From a bacterium (lineage in GTDB: Bacteria; Armatimonadota; Zipacnadia; Zipacnadales; Zipacnadaceae): a stretch of 64,000 bases of DNA. Where the stretch lies: positions 1-64,000 of the forward strand of contig JAUVXR010000006.1 in the NCBI GenBank assembly GCA_030603495.1, given 5' to 3'. A program made the translations under genes and the position numbers. The notes below the pieces were generated by a model. The model did no database searches, was not told the DNA's origin, and worked only from the letters and a program-made list of their open reading frames with translations. Below, one piece after another: positions 43,858 to 54,421 of the stretch (within the stretch, counting starts at the first letter, position 1; every line of letters starts with the position of its first letter).

Positions 43858-46386
43858 TCAACGTACGCTCCGACACCCATTAAGGAACCCGCACACTCTT
43901 GCATCTTCTCCGTCCGTTTCGACCGTAACCATTCCCGACTGGCCGGTGATAGCCAGCTCGACCGAGCGCGGCATTGGCTCAGCGGCGTCCGGAGCAATCG
44001 CCTCGCCGCCGGAGACGATCCCCAGGCGGGGCTGGCTTAATCCGATGACGGGCCCAGCATAGCGCAAACTGCGGCCGTGGTGGGGCATTTGCATTATCGT
44101 GCTGCGCAGAGAGATGTCATGCTGCCGACTCCAGGTAATCAGCCGCTCCAGCCCTGCTTTCTCCTGGTCGGCCAGCATCAGCAGGGATACCCCGCCGTAC
44201 TCCAGGCGCAGGGCTATCGAGTTATTATTAAGGTCGTCGCGCGAGCCGCGAATTAGCGGCCGGCTGGGCGCGAGCGCCAGGGCCTCTACTCCAATGCCGA
44301 GGTCAATCCGCCCGCCTGCTCGCACCGTCGTAACAGGCACTTGGTACTGCTTCGCGGCATTCTCTACCGCCTGCCATACGTTGGTGTCAGGATTGAAGCC
44401 CGGTTCGAGGATGAGATCAACTGGCAGCCGCGCGAGCAGGCGCGGGACGGCATTGCAGTGGTCCGACTGCGGGTGCGTGATGACCAGCGCATCGAGGCGG
44501 CGGATGCCCCGCCGGCTCAGGAAGGGCAGTATGACGCGGTCAGCGAGCACCTCTCCGCGCAGTCCGGGGTACTGCCTGCTGCCCGCATCTACCATCAGGA
44601 CCTGTCCACCCGGCGCCTCGATCACCGCGCACTGGCCCTCCCCCACCGCCAGGAAGGTTACGCGCAGCGACTGATCCCGGTTGTGCACCGCCACCAGCAT
44701 CGCTACAAGGGCAACGGCTGCCACCAGGCTGATTACTATCCAGCGTCGGTCAAGGCTCCGGACCAACTCCACTGCACGGCTCCGCAGGGCCGGCTTAGCT
44801 GCCACCAGAATCAGGCCGCCGACTACCACATACCACAGGAGCACCATTGGCCCCGAAAAGTAGACATTGTCGAAGTAGGCGCCGGGCAATCGCGCGAACA
44901 GCTCATTACTCACAAGCATTATCTGCATCAGTACGCGGGCAAGGCCGCAAAGCATCGTCGTGACCGGCATTAGAACTGAGCCGGTGACCAGCGCGATCAT
45001 CCCCAGCGGCATCACCAACATCGAGATAGGCACCGCGATGGCGTTGGCTAGATTCGCCGACCCGGCGAAACTATAGAAGTTGCAGGCGAGAATCGGCGTG
45101 ACCATAATCCACGCCCCGAGCGTCGCCAGCAGCACCGTAGCCACCAGATGAGGCCGGTGAACCACACCCAGGATGTCGCGGTAGCTGCGCGGCGCGTACA
45201 GACTCACCCCGATGGCCGCAGCGAACGTAAGCTGCGCACCAACGTTGAAGACGGTGTCGCTGTCCGCGATCACCAGTACAAACACAGCCAGCGCCACCGC
45301 GTTGGGCAGGTCGTAACGCCGGCCGGTGACGAGAGCGTAGACCAGAATACCGGCCATCACCAGCGACCGACTCACCGAGGGCCCGAGGCCGGCTAACAGG
45401 GCAAATCCCACCACTACTGGACCGATCAGCAGGGCGTGCCACGGACCCAGTGCGCGTCGCCGGCCGGCGGTGACCAACAGGATCAGAGTGAAGATGATGA
45501 AAGTCACCTGGGCACCGGAGACCACCAGCAGGTGAATCGTCCCGGTCTGGCGGAATGTGTCCTCGGTATCCTTGTCTATTCCCCGCGTTGCGTGGAGACC
45601 GTAGACCATACCCGCCATCAGATGGGCATAGAAGTCCGAGTCAGGCCCGGGCATCGCCTTTTCCAGATTCGCCAGCGCCCGTTGCCGGGCAAACTGCATA
45701 AGATTCTTCAGCTTGAACCGCCAGGGCATCAATCCCGGCAAGGGCTGCATGACCTGCACACGCGCCTGGGCAGTTATCCCCCGGCGCGCCAGGTAGCGGC
45801 GCATGTCAAACTGGCCCAGGTTCATCGCTGGTGGTGGCAGCGCGAGGTCAGTCACCCCAGCCGAGACCCTCTGCCCCACCTTTAGTTCTTCCTCCCAATC
45901 TGACTCGGCCAGCGACACCCGCCCTGTCGCCGACCACGCGGAGCCGCCGCTAGCCACTGACTCCGCAGCTACAATCAGGCGGCGCCAATACGAATGCTGC
46001 TCGGAAATCTCCACCACCCGGCCGACTACCAGGGCCTGTTCGCGAGGGGCAAAGCGGGAGATATCGTGCGGGGGCACCACAAACTGCACTGCGTGCAGGC
46101 AAATCCCGGCAATAAAGAAGGCCGCGGCCAGCCACAGGTGACTGTAGACCGACCTACCCCGGGCAACTAGGAAAGCTATGCCAAGGGCAGCCAAGGGAAT
46201 GAGCAAGCTTGGGGAGAAGCCTATGCGTAGACGTTCGGCGGCGACTATACCCAGGACCAAAGCCACCGTCACTGAGACCAACGGGCGATAGCCGAGGTGC
46301 CGGAGCAACCTCCAGGGTCGGGTCTCGCCTACGGAAGTCTGTTCAGTCGTGTTGTGCGAGCTTGGCAAAGAGCTATCCACTAGCAT
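43858..46386 (-). CDS. comEC: ComEC/Rec2 family DNA-uptake channel protein
   Basis: 842 residues, typical. An N-terminal domain of unknown function (about 60-200), the competence membrane domain with many helices (about 250-545; PGPDSDFYAHLMAGMVYGLH, GTIHLLVVSGAQVT) and a C-terminal metallo-beta-lactamase domain (about 570-815; VDAGSRQYPGL, THPQSDHCNAVPRL as the H-x-x-x-D-H metal site). ComEC carries single-stranded DNA through the inner membrane. Alone here, without comEA. Minus strand, divergent from the ABC exporter at 46569. Confidence 0.93.
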   Translation of the reverse strand: MLVDSSLPSSHNTTEQTSVGETRPWRLLRHLGYRPLVSVTVALVLGIVAAERLRIGFSPSLLIPLAALGIAFLVARGRSVYSHLWLAAAFFIAGICLHAVQFVVPPHDISRFAPREQALVVGRVVEISEQHSYWRRLIVAAESVASGGSAWSATGRVSLAESDWEEELKVGQRVSAGVTDLALPPPAMNLGQFDMRRYLARRGITAQARVQVMQPLPGLMPWRFKLKNLMQFARQRALANLEKAMPGPDSDFYAHLMAGMVYGLHATRGIDKDTEDTFRQTGTIHLLVVSGAQVTFIIFTLILLVTAGRRRALGPWHALLIGPVVVGFALLAGLGPSVSRSLVMAGILVYALVTGRRYDLPNAVALAVFVLVIADSDTVFNVGAQLTFAAAIGVSLYAPRSYRDILGVVHRPHLVATVLLATLGAWIMVTPILACNFYSFAGSANLANAIAVPISMLVMPLGMIALVTGSVLMPVTTMLCGLARVLMQIMLVSNELFARLPGAYFDNVYFSGPMVLLWYVVVGGLILVAAKPALRSRAVELVRSLDRRWIVISLVAAVALVAMLVAVHNRDQSLRVTFLAVGEGQCAVIEAPGGQVLMVDAGSRQYPGLRGEVLADRVILPFLSRRGIRRLDALVITHPQSDHCNAVPRLLARLPVDLILEPGFNPDTNVWQAVENAAKQYQVPVTTVRAGGRIDLGIGVEALALAPSRPLIRGSRDDLNNNSIALRLEYGGVSLLMLADQEKAGLERLITWSRQHDISLRSTIMQMPHHGRSLRYAGPVIGLSQPRLGIVSGGEAIAPDAAEPMPRSVELAITGQSGMVTVETDGEDARVCGFLNGCRSVR

Positions 46387-46460
46387 ATCCGGTCAGCAGA
46401 GAACGCGGATGGAGACTACGGAACACTTCGCGGGCGGTACGACCAAGTCCTCCGCCCTCG

Positions 46461-46489
46461 TAGCCACTACAGGTGGTTTGTGATACAAT
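46461..46489 (+). promoter_or_regulatory. Possible promoter of the ABC exporter gene
   Basis: TACAAT (46484-46489) preceded by TG, an extended -10 type, with a poor -35 (TAGCCA at 46461). 17-bp spacing. Confidence 0.4.
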
Positions 46490-46568
46490 AGCAGCATCCG
46501 ACCAGGCAACTACACTGAGTGGCAGCTACCTCACCAAACGGTAACGCAACAGCAAAGGACTTGATACG

Positions 46569-48437
<1,869 letters not shown>

Positions 48438-48484
48438 GCGAAAGTCCGTCGGCCCGGATGGTCGCCCCAAGAGAAGATGGCAAG

Positions 48485-49330
48485 ATGAGCTTGAACTGGG
48501 ATGAAGCAAGGAAACTGGTAGTGCAGATGCGCTCCGAAGGCGCCACCTCCGAGGAAATCAGAATGTCACTGCGCGATGCAGGCTGCTCTGAGATCAAGAT
48601 ATCCAAGCTGGCGCCGACCCAAGCGCAAGGCAGCCCGGTACTACCACTTCTTGCTCTGTCGCTGGGCCTATTGTCTCCATTCTTCGCCGCTCTGGTGTTC
48701 CCCGTGCTGGCCCGGGTCACTCACCGCACTCCGTCGTCGGAGCTACTCTGCCGAGGACTCCTGATGCTTGCTCCCCTGACGGTGCCCATTACACTGGGCA
48801 TCATCGCACTTGCCACGCGGAGCGGGCGGAAATACGCAGCCGCCGTCGGGATTGCGCTGCCGGGGGTCATACTGGTGTTCATGCTGTCAATCATCTTGGG
48901 TGATGCTCTACGGGGCCCAGGCCCAACAATCCGGTGTCTGTCCAACATCAAGAACCTCGCGCTATCCCAGATGATCTATGCCTCGGACTGGGAAGAGCAC
49001 TTCCCACCTGCTCAAAGATGGCCTGAATGCATCTTCGAGTACCTCAACGAGGAGAAGGTCTTCCTTTGTCCGGGCGACAACCGTAACGCAAAGCATCAAT
49101 TTGCTGGCGTCGAAACTAGCTACACCATGAACGCGCTCTGTGGTGGGCTGAGGCTTGATAGTTTTGAGAAGCCAGGGGACACCGTTCTGCTTTTCGACGG
49201 CACGAAACTCTTCGGCAGCCACGGGGCCGCCGCATTTCGACACCACGAGGGCCTGAATGTGGCCCTCGCGGACGGCCATGCCCGGTGGTGTTCACGAAAC
49301 GACTTTCTGCGGTTGCGACTCGAGCCGTGA
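48485..49330 (+). CDS. Membrane protein with pseudopilin-like H-x9-DG C-terminal domain
   Basis: 281 residues from ATG 48485 (an ATG at 48458 is also open). The first 35 residues look like a small helical domain (WDEARKLVVQMRSEGATSEE), then three or four membrane helices (about 52-155), then a globular end with RCLSNIKNLALSQMIYASDW, VFLCPGDNRN, YTMNALCGG and FRHHEGLNVALADGHARW. That last part is the H-x9-DG domain of Planctomycetota/Armatimonadota prepilins, but here it is attached to membrane helices and not to a prepilin leader. Function unknown. Codon use slightly unlike neighbours. Confidence 0.72.
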   Translation: MSLNWDEARKLVVQMRSEGATSEEIRMSLRDAGCSEIKISKLAPTQAQGSPVLPLLALSLGLLSPFFAALVFPVLARVTHRTPSSELLCRGLLMLAPLTVPITLGIIALATRSGRKYAAAVGIALPGVILVFMLSIILGDALRGPGPTIRCLSNIKNLALSQMIYASDWEEHFPPAQRWPECIFEYLNEEKVFLCPGDNRNAKHQFAGVETSYTMNALCGGLRLDSFEKPGDTVLLFDGTKLFGSHGAAAFRHHEGLNVALADGHARWCSRNDFLRLRLEP

Positions 49331-49447
49331 CGGCCCAAGTCAGTCATCGCTCACGGCCGGCTCCCCGTAGTAGGCACACGGCCTTCCTCGAGAGGTAGAG
49401 CAGACGCTAGACGGGGACAGATAGAGGCAGACAACGGCAGGCGAGGC

Positions 49448-49927
49448 TTACGGGCAGGGCCTAAAAACGATCCGGTACTCCTCGTTCTCATCTATTCCAT
49501 CAACATAGTCAAATTCGAATTCGTCGCCGAACTCCCGGCACCACTCGGCCAGTTCTGCTGGCCAGATCACACTGCTGATCTGCTTCTCCAAATGCTCACG
49601 GCCCGACTTGCGCAGCAATTCCCGCCACTGGCAGTGGGTGACAACGAACACTACACCGTCGGGCACTTCATCCACGCGAAACAGGTGACCGTCAGCCCGC
49701 AACTTCAAGCTGAAGCAGGCGGTCAAGTCGGCGATGGAATTGCCAGTGATGCCCAGGACCTCGCGCGCCTTGCGCGCCTGGATTTTGGGCACAATCTGCC
49801 AGACTTTCTCGTCCAATGCCAGGGCGTGCTCGAAGCCGTGAGCCTCCTCGACCGTCACAAACCACAGTCCATCTACCGCCGTATACGACCGCCGCAAGTA
49901 TTCAACCAGCGCCTTGTCCTGGTTCAT
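49448..49927 (-). CDS. DUF6125-like protein
   Basis: 159 residues from ATG 49927 (GTG 49936 is an alternative). NQDKALVEYLRRSYTAVDGLW followed by HALALDEKVWQIVPKIQARK matches a family of uncharacterised proteins often labelled DUF6125 or aminothiazoline-carboxylate-hydrolase-like. A conserved Cys lies in THCQWRELL. Acidic end. No operon partner evident; the gene ends toward the pseudopilin-like gene. Confidence 0.65.
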   Translation of the reverse strand: MNQDKALVEYLRRSYTAVDGLWFVTVEEAHGFEHALALDEKVWQIVPKIQARKAREVLGITGNSIADLTACFSLKLRADGHLFRVDEVPDGVVFVVTHCQWRELLRKSGREHLEKQISSVIWPAELAEWCREFGDEFEFDYVDGIDENEEYRIVFRPCP

Positions 49928-49989
49928 TGGCACCACCCCGAAAAAGAGTAGCCGCGCACGATGTGTGATCTGGTAGGTATGTTATTTCG

Positions 49990-50057
49990 TAGGAGCGACA
50001 TTCTTGTCGCGATGGTGTCATACACTGGACTGAGTCGCGGCAAGAATGTCGCTCCTA
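49990..50057. repeat. Palindromic repeat, type B, inverted pair
   Basis: Two 23-bp arms, TAGGAGCGACATTCTTGTCG (49990-50009, continuing CGA) and its near-perfect inverse (50035-50057), separated by 22 bp with one mismatch. The sequence also occurs at 55547 and, interrupted, at 58138. It lies between the phosphomannomutase stop and the DUF6125-like gene and may form the end of the former's transcript. Confidence 0.85.
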
Positions 50058-50077
50058 TCGCACGAAAACGGCTCGTA

Positions 50078-51436
50078 CTACAACTGTGCCTTCACGCGGC
50101 TGACCAGCTCCTCCCCAATGCGGTCACGGGCTTGGGGAGTTTTGCCCTCCCAGCGCATAACCAACTCCTCAGCTGTATTCGAGGCGCGGATCAGCGCCCA
50201 GCCCTCAGGCATCTGAACGCGGGCGCCATCCACCTCCAGAACCGGGTGCTCTTCGCGATAGCTCGCCGCCACCTGCTCGACCACCTGCCACTTGAGCGCA
50301 TCCGGGCAGTCCATCCGTATTCCGGGCGCGGGGAAGTACCGGGGCAAGTCCGCCACAATATCACGCAGCGGCTTGTCCTGGGACGAGAGGCTACCCAGCA
50401 GCCGGGCGGCAGCGTAGGCGGCGTCGTCGAACTTGATGTAGGGGTTGCCGAAGTAGCAGTGTCCAGAGGTCTCGAAGCCCAGCGGCGAATTCACCCGGCG
50501 CATGCCGTCGAGGATGAACGGATAGCCGCACGCAACCATCTCCACCCACCCGCCCCACTGCTCCACCTGGTCAATCAGCGCCTGCGAGCAGCGGACCTCG
50601 GTGACAATGGTCGCCGGGGCGTCAGCCAGCACCTCGCGGCACAGCGGCACCACATAGTTGTCGGGCCAGACCATTGCACCAGTGTGATCCACCACCGAAA
50701 TCCGGTCGCCGTCAGCGTCAATGGCGACACCCAGGTCGGCGCTGGTCTCGACGACGCGCTGCGCGCAGTGGGTCATGGCCTCCTCGCTCAGCGGATCCGG
50801 CGAACGGTTGGGAAACGTCCCATCAGGCTCCGCGAACAGCACCTCCAGCTCGTGCCCAAGGGCTGCCAATAGCCTTGGTGCGTTGAATGTGCCGCAGCCG
50901 TTGCCCACGTCCAGTACAACCTTCAGCGAGCGCTGGGCACTAACCTGGGCCGCTGCGATCTCAAAATACTTCGGCCAGATGTCACGCTGCTCACATCTGC
51001 CCTGGCCCTCTGCAAAGTTGCCAGCTATTGCCTGCTGATAGAGCTCCTGGAGCTGGTCGCCGTAGAAGGGCCAGTCACCCAGGCGCAGTTTGATCCCGTT
51101 GTACTGCGGCGGGCGGTGGGAGGCGGTAATGCCCATGCCGCCGTCGGCCTGCCACAGGCCTATAGCGAAGTAGACCACTGGTGTAGGGCACTGGCCGATG
51201 TCAATCACCTGGCAGCCGCAGCTCACCAGCCCCTCGATAGCCGCCGCACAAAGTTCTTCAGACGAAGGGCGCAGGTCGCGGCCGACGACAACTGTAGCGC
51301 TCGCAGGATTGGGGAAGCGGCTGGCGTAGGACTGCGCGATAGTGCGGACGACCGCCGGAGTGATCTGGCTGCCGACCTCCCCTCTGATGTCGTAGGCTCG
51401 GAAAATGCTAGAATCAATCTCTACCGCAGCACTCAC
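50078..51436 (-). CDS. Phosphomannomutase/phosphoglucomutase
   Basis: 452 residues of the alpha-D-phosphohexomutase family. The phosphoserine loop reads GITASHRPPQYNGIK (usually TASHNPPxYNG), the metal loop is AIDADGDRISVVD, the sugar loop FETSGHCYFG (usually GExSGH) and the phosphate loop RASNTAEELVMRWEG. It interconverts mannose or glucose 1- and 6-phosphates, feeding sugar nucleotides for the envelope. GTG start with AGAGGTGA upstream. The changes in the serine and sugar loops are mild but notable. Confidence 0.9.
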   Translation of the reverse strand: MSAAVEIDSSIFRAYDIRGEVGSQITPAVVRTIAQSYASRFPNPASATVVVGRDLRPSSEELCAAAIEGLVSCGCQVIDIGQCPTPVVYFAIGLWQADGGMGITASHRPPQYNGIKLRLGDWPFYGDQLQELYQQAIAGNFAEGQGRCEQRDIWPKYFEIAAAQVSAQRSLKVVLDVGNGCGTFNAPRLLAALGHELEVLFAEPDGTFPNRSPDPLSEEAMTHCAQRVVETSADLGVAIDADGDRISVVDHTGAMVWPDNYVVPLCREVLADAPATIVTEVRCSQALIDQVEQWGGWVEMVACGYPFILDGMRRVNSPLGFETSGHCYFGNPYIKFDDAAYAAARLLGSLSSQDKPLRDIVADLPRYFPAPGIRMDCPDALKWQVVEQVAASYREEHPVLEVDGARVQMPEGWALIRASNTAEELVMRWEGKTPQARDRIGEELVSRVKAQL

Positions 51437-51512
51437 GGCATCACCTCTGAAAGACTAGACTGTGCGGAGTCGGAAGCTTCGGGGGCCCTAGCAGCACGAT
51501 TTGGGCCAAGCA

Positions 51513-53258
51513 TCAGTACATCCGCCGCGCGCCGACGTAACGAGGGGCATAGTAGCTATCAGTAATGTGGCTAATCTTGACGCGGGAACGCGAATTGGAG
51601 GCATGGATAAACTTGTTGTCGTTGATGTAGAGACCGACGTGAGAGATGCCGCGCCGGTAGGTGTTCTTGAAGAAGACGACATCACCCGGCTGCAATTGGC
51701 CACGCGAGACCGGCTTGCCCTGGAGAAATAGCCCCGGACTGGTGCGGCCCACCTTGGTGCCGTGGCGGCCCATTACGTACTGCACAAAGCCCGAACAGTC
51801 GAAGCCGCCTGGGCTTTCCCCCCCGCGTACATACCGATGTCCCAGGTACTTCAGCGCTGTCTGGATTATCTGACTACCCTTGTTACGGCTAGCGGAGCCG
51901 GTTGCTATGCCACCTTCCTGACGGGCAATGCGCTCTTCGCGGGTGTCAATCAGCCAACTGGCCACCCAGCCGGTTTTGCCGTTGTCCAGTAAGACCTTGT
52001 ACCAGTCGCCCTGCTGGTCAGTGATTATTACCTGGGTGCTGAGCACCAGCTCGCCAATCTCCGCATGCTCTGCGCTCGGGCCATCGCGCAGGTTGACCTC
52101 CGGTCGGGCCACCCAACCGACATTGACCTCGATCTGCTCGCCGTTCTGCTCAGTGGTAATCGCCTGGCCCGGCGGCAGGAAGCTCACCACCCAGCCGGCG
52201 GCCCAGCCGACCTTCCCCTCCCCTGTCTTGATCCGGCACCAGTGACCCTCGGCACCCATCACTTCGATCTTGCTGCCGCGCTCAAGCTGGAACTGAACCG
52301 GACGCTCCGTACTTGGCCCGCTGCGCACGTTGACACGGTCCTCATCAATCCAGGCGTAGAGCTCCTCGCTGGGTGGGGCTGGTTCCTTGTATTCTGGCGA
52401 CGGAAAATCAGGAGGCGGCGCGGGCAGCGGCGGCGTACTAGCTCGCGAGCCCTCGCCCTCCTCGACCTTAATCAACCACTCAGCCACCCAACCGGTATTC
52501 CCGCCGTGGACGGTTACCTGCTTCCAGTCACCCTTTTCCCCAAAGATATACAATACCTGGCCCTTTTTGAGCGTGGCCACTATATCAGAACTGGTGCTAG
52601 GCTCCATGCGCAGGCGGACGTTGTCGCCCTCAACATAACCCTTGGCTGACGTCCACCCGCGGTTGCTGGCCGTAGCGCCTCCACGTTCGGCCAGCTTGCG
52701 GCCCGCCTCGACGTTGAATTCGAGCATATCCCCCCGGATCCAGCCCTCGCCGCCGGGAGTCCTACACTTGATCCAGTCGCCGCGCTGGCTGAGCTTGTAA
52801 ACCTTGGTACCCCGCGGCAGAGAGCCGTAGCGCTCGTAGCCCAGCCCAGGGCCGCTGCGCACATTGCCCGCGCTTACATTGATCCAGGAGGGGGGATTAC
52901 CAGTAGAGACAGTTTGCACCGCCGAACTCGCCTCCGCCAACTGCCGGCCCTTGTCGTAGGAGAACTCCAGCAGCCATTCGGCTACCCAGCCCCAACTGTC
53001 ATCGGGCAGCCTGGCCCAGCACCACCGGTTGCGGAAGGCCGTCACGTAGAGCTTGGTGCCCTTGGTCAGCGTGCCGATTTTCTGGCGATCGGTGCCCGGG
53101 CCGCTGCGCACGTTCAGTGTCTCCGCCTTGACCCATGCTGTCCAGACCTTCCTATCAGCATGCACCGCCGTGCCTATCAGCACCGAGGTCAACAGAAATA
53201 CCCCAACCCACAACAGCACAGCTTGGCCCGTCATTTGGCGGCGCAAATCTACCTGCAT
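51513..53258 (-). CDS. Secreted NlpC/P60 peptidoglycan hydrolase with five SH3b domains
   Basis: 581 residues from ATG 53258: a signal segment, then five bacterial SH3 repeats (about 30-100, 115-180, 190-265, 295-360, 370-445), each with LNVRSGPG-like cores, then an NlpC/P60 domain (about 460-580) with catalytic Cys in FDCSGFVQYV, His in GISHVGLYI and a third residue in FIHAS. These enzymes cut the D-Glu to diamino-acid bond of peptidoglycan stems; SH3 repeats hold them on the wall. The TTG at 53279 is open but lies upstream of the predicted transcription start, so the ATG is preferred. Confidence 0.9.
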   Translation of the reverse strand: MQVDLRRQMTGQAVLLWVGVFLLTSVLIGTAVHADRKVWTAWVKAETLNVRSGPGTDRQKIGTLTKGTKLYVTAFRNRWCWARLPDDSWGWVAEWLLEFSYDKGRQLAEASSAVQTVSTGNPPSWINVSAGNVRSGPGLGYERYGSLPRGTKVYKLSQRGDWIKCRTPGGEGWIRGDMLEFNVEAGRKLAERGGATASNRGWTSAKGYVEGDNVRLRMEPSTSSDIVATLKKGQVLYIFGEKGDWKQVTVHGGNTGWVAEWLIKVEEGEGSRASTPPLPAPPPDFPSPEYKEPAPPSEELYAWIDEDRVNVRSGPSTERPVQFQLERGSKIEVMGAEGHWCRIKTGEGKVGWAAGWVVSFLPPGQAITTEQNGEQIEVNVGWVARPEVNLRDGPSAEHAEIGELVLSTQVIITDQQGDWYKVLLDNGKTGWVASWLIDTREERIARQEGGIATGSASRNKGSQIIQTALKYLGHRYVRGGESPGGFDCSGFVQYVMGRHGTKVGRTSPGLFLQGKPVSRGQLQPGDVVFFKNTYRRGISHVGLYINDNKFIHASNSRSRVKISHITDSYYAPRYVGARRMY

Positions 53259-53268
53259 ACCATCGGGA

Positions 53269-53298
53269 ATTATACCCAATCGCTTCCTACATAGTCAA
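53269..53298 (-). promoter_or_regulatory. Promoter that would give a nearly leaderless NlpC/P60 message
   Basis: TTGACT (53293-53298) and TATAAT (53269-53274), 18-bp spacing, minus strand. Transcription would begin near 53262, four bases before the ATG at 53258. No ribosome site could fit in between. Confidence 0.65.
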
Positions 53299-53443
53299 AC
53301 TGCCGCACCCGACGCTCGCACGTATGTGCGGCCACACTGACCCACGGGCGAGCTATTGCTACTGACATTTCTGTGCGCTCAGAGGTTCACCACAATGGCT
53401 CTGTCCTGTCGCCCACGTTCTCGGGCACGCCGCGCGCATGAGT

Positions 53444-53472
53444 TTGCATTCGCACAGCCGATTTGCTATACT
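53444..53472 (+). promoter_or_regulatory. Promoter of dapB
   Basis: TTGCAT (53444-53449) and TATACT (53467-53472), 17-bp spacing. Start near 53479, leaving about 38 nt before the dapB ATG with a good GGGGAGG ribosome site. Confidence 0.7.
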
Positions 53473-53516
53473 TCCTATCTACCGCTGGAGAACTGATCGT
53501 CTCGGGGAGGGCCAAG

Positions 53517-54320
53517 ATGTCGGCGGAGAAGATAACCATTCTGGTAACTGGTGCCTGTGGACAGATGGGTAGGTATGTGGTAGCCGGCGTCCTCGATGCG
53601 CCCGATATGGAGCTGGTCGGGGCAGTGGACCCGGCGGGCCGCGGTAAGCCGCTCAGCGAGATCGTGTCCGGGGCGCCTGAGGATGTTGTCTGCAGCGGAC
53701 ACTTGGCCTCGGCCCTGGCGGAGAGCCAGCCCCAGGTCATGATTGACTTCACCCATCCCGACGTGGTCATGGACAATACCCAGGCTGCCTTGAACGCGGG
53801 GGTGGCCTGCGTGGTCGGCACCACCGGATTCTCGCCGGTGGACCTTCAGGTGGTCGAACAGATGTGCCGGAAGAAGCACACGCCCTGCATCATCGCGCCG
53901 AACTTCAGCATCGGGGCGAACCTGATGATGAAATTCGCTGCCGAGGCGGCCAATGACTTCGACTACGCCGAGATCATCGAGCGCCATCACGAGAAGAAGG
54001 CCGACGCGCCCTCGGGCACTGCCCTGATTACCGCTGAAAAGATGACCCAGGCGAGCGAGCGACCCCTGCGCGACGTGCTGACCGCCCGCGAGAAGCTACC
54101 GGGCTCGCGCGGGGGCGCGACCGAGGGCATCCGCATCCACAGTGTGAGGATGCCCGGCTACATCGCCAACCAGGAAGTGGTACTGGGCGGCACCGGCGAG
54201 GTGCTCAAGATCGAGCATATCACCACCAGCCGGGAGTGCTTCATTCCCGGCGTGCTCCTGGCAGTGCGTAAGATCCTCGAGATGGAAGGACTGACCTACG
54301 GGCTCGATAAGATTCTCTGA
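53517..54320 (+). CDS. dapB: 4-hydroxy-tetrahydrodipicolinate reductase
   Basis: 267 residues, normal. Reduces hydroxytetrahydrodipicolinate in the lysine/diaminopimelate route, which also serves the cell wall. Motifs: ITILVTGACGQMGRYV (dinucleotide binding), VVGTTGFSP, APNFSIGANLMMKFA and IIERHHEKKADAPSGTA with the catalytic His and Lys. Start at ATG 53517 with GGGGAGG 7 bases upstream. asd, which supplies aspartate semialdehyde for the same route, follows after a palindromic repeat. Confidence 0.96.
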   Translation: MSAEKITILVTGACGQMGRYVVAGVLDAPDMELVGAVDPAGRGKPLSEIVSGAPEDVVCSGHLASALAESQPQVMIDFTHPDVVMDNTQAALNAGVACVVGTTGFSPVDLQVVEQMCRKKHTPCIIAPNFSIGANLMMKFAAEAANDFDYAEIIERHHEKKADAPSGTALITAEKMTQASERPLRDVLTAREKLPGSRGGATEGIRIHSVRMPGYIANQEVVLGGTGEVLKIEHITTSRECFIPGVLLAVRKILEMEGLTYGLDKIL

Positions 54321-54350
54321 CGAAACATTGAGCATGGTTCATTGCGACAC

Positions 54351-54407
54351 GGTAGGACAGGCGTCCCGCCTGTCCCAAATGCCGACAGGCGAGACGCCTG
54401 TCGTACC
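54351..54407. repeat. Palindromic repeat, type A, complete inverted pair
   Basis: 57 bp: GGTAGGACAGGCGTCCCGCC..., continuing TGTCCC, then AAATGCC, then GACAGGCGAGACGCCTGTCG with final TACC. Each half is itself a stem, and the halves are inverse to each other. It lies 14 bases before the asd start, thus in its leader. Confidence 0.9.
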
Positions 54408-54421
54408 GCATAGAAGAGGTG

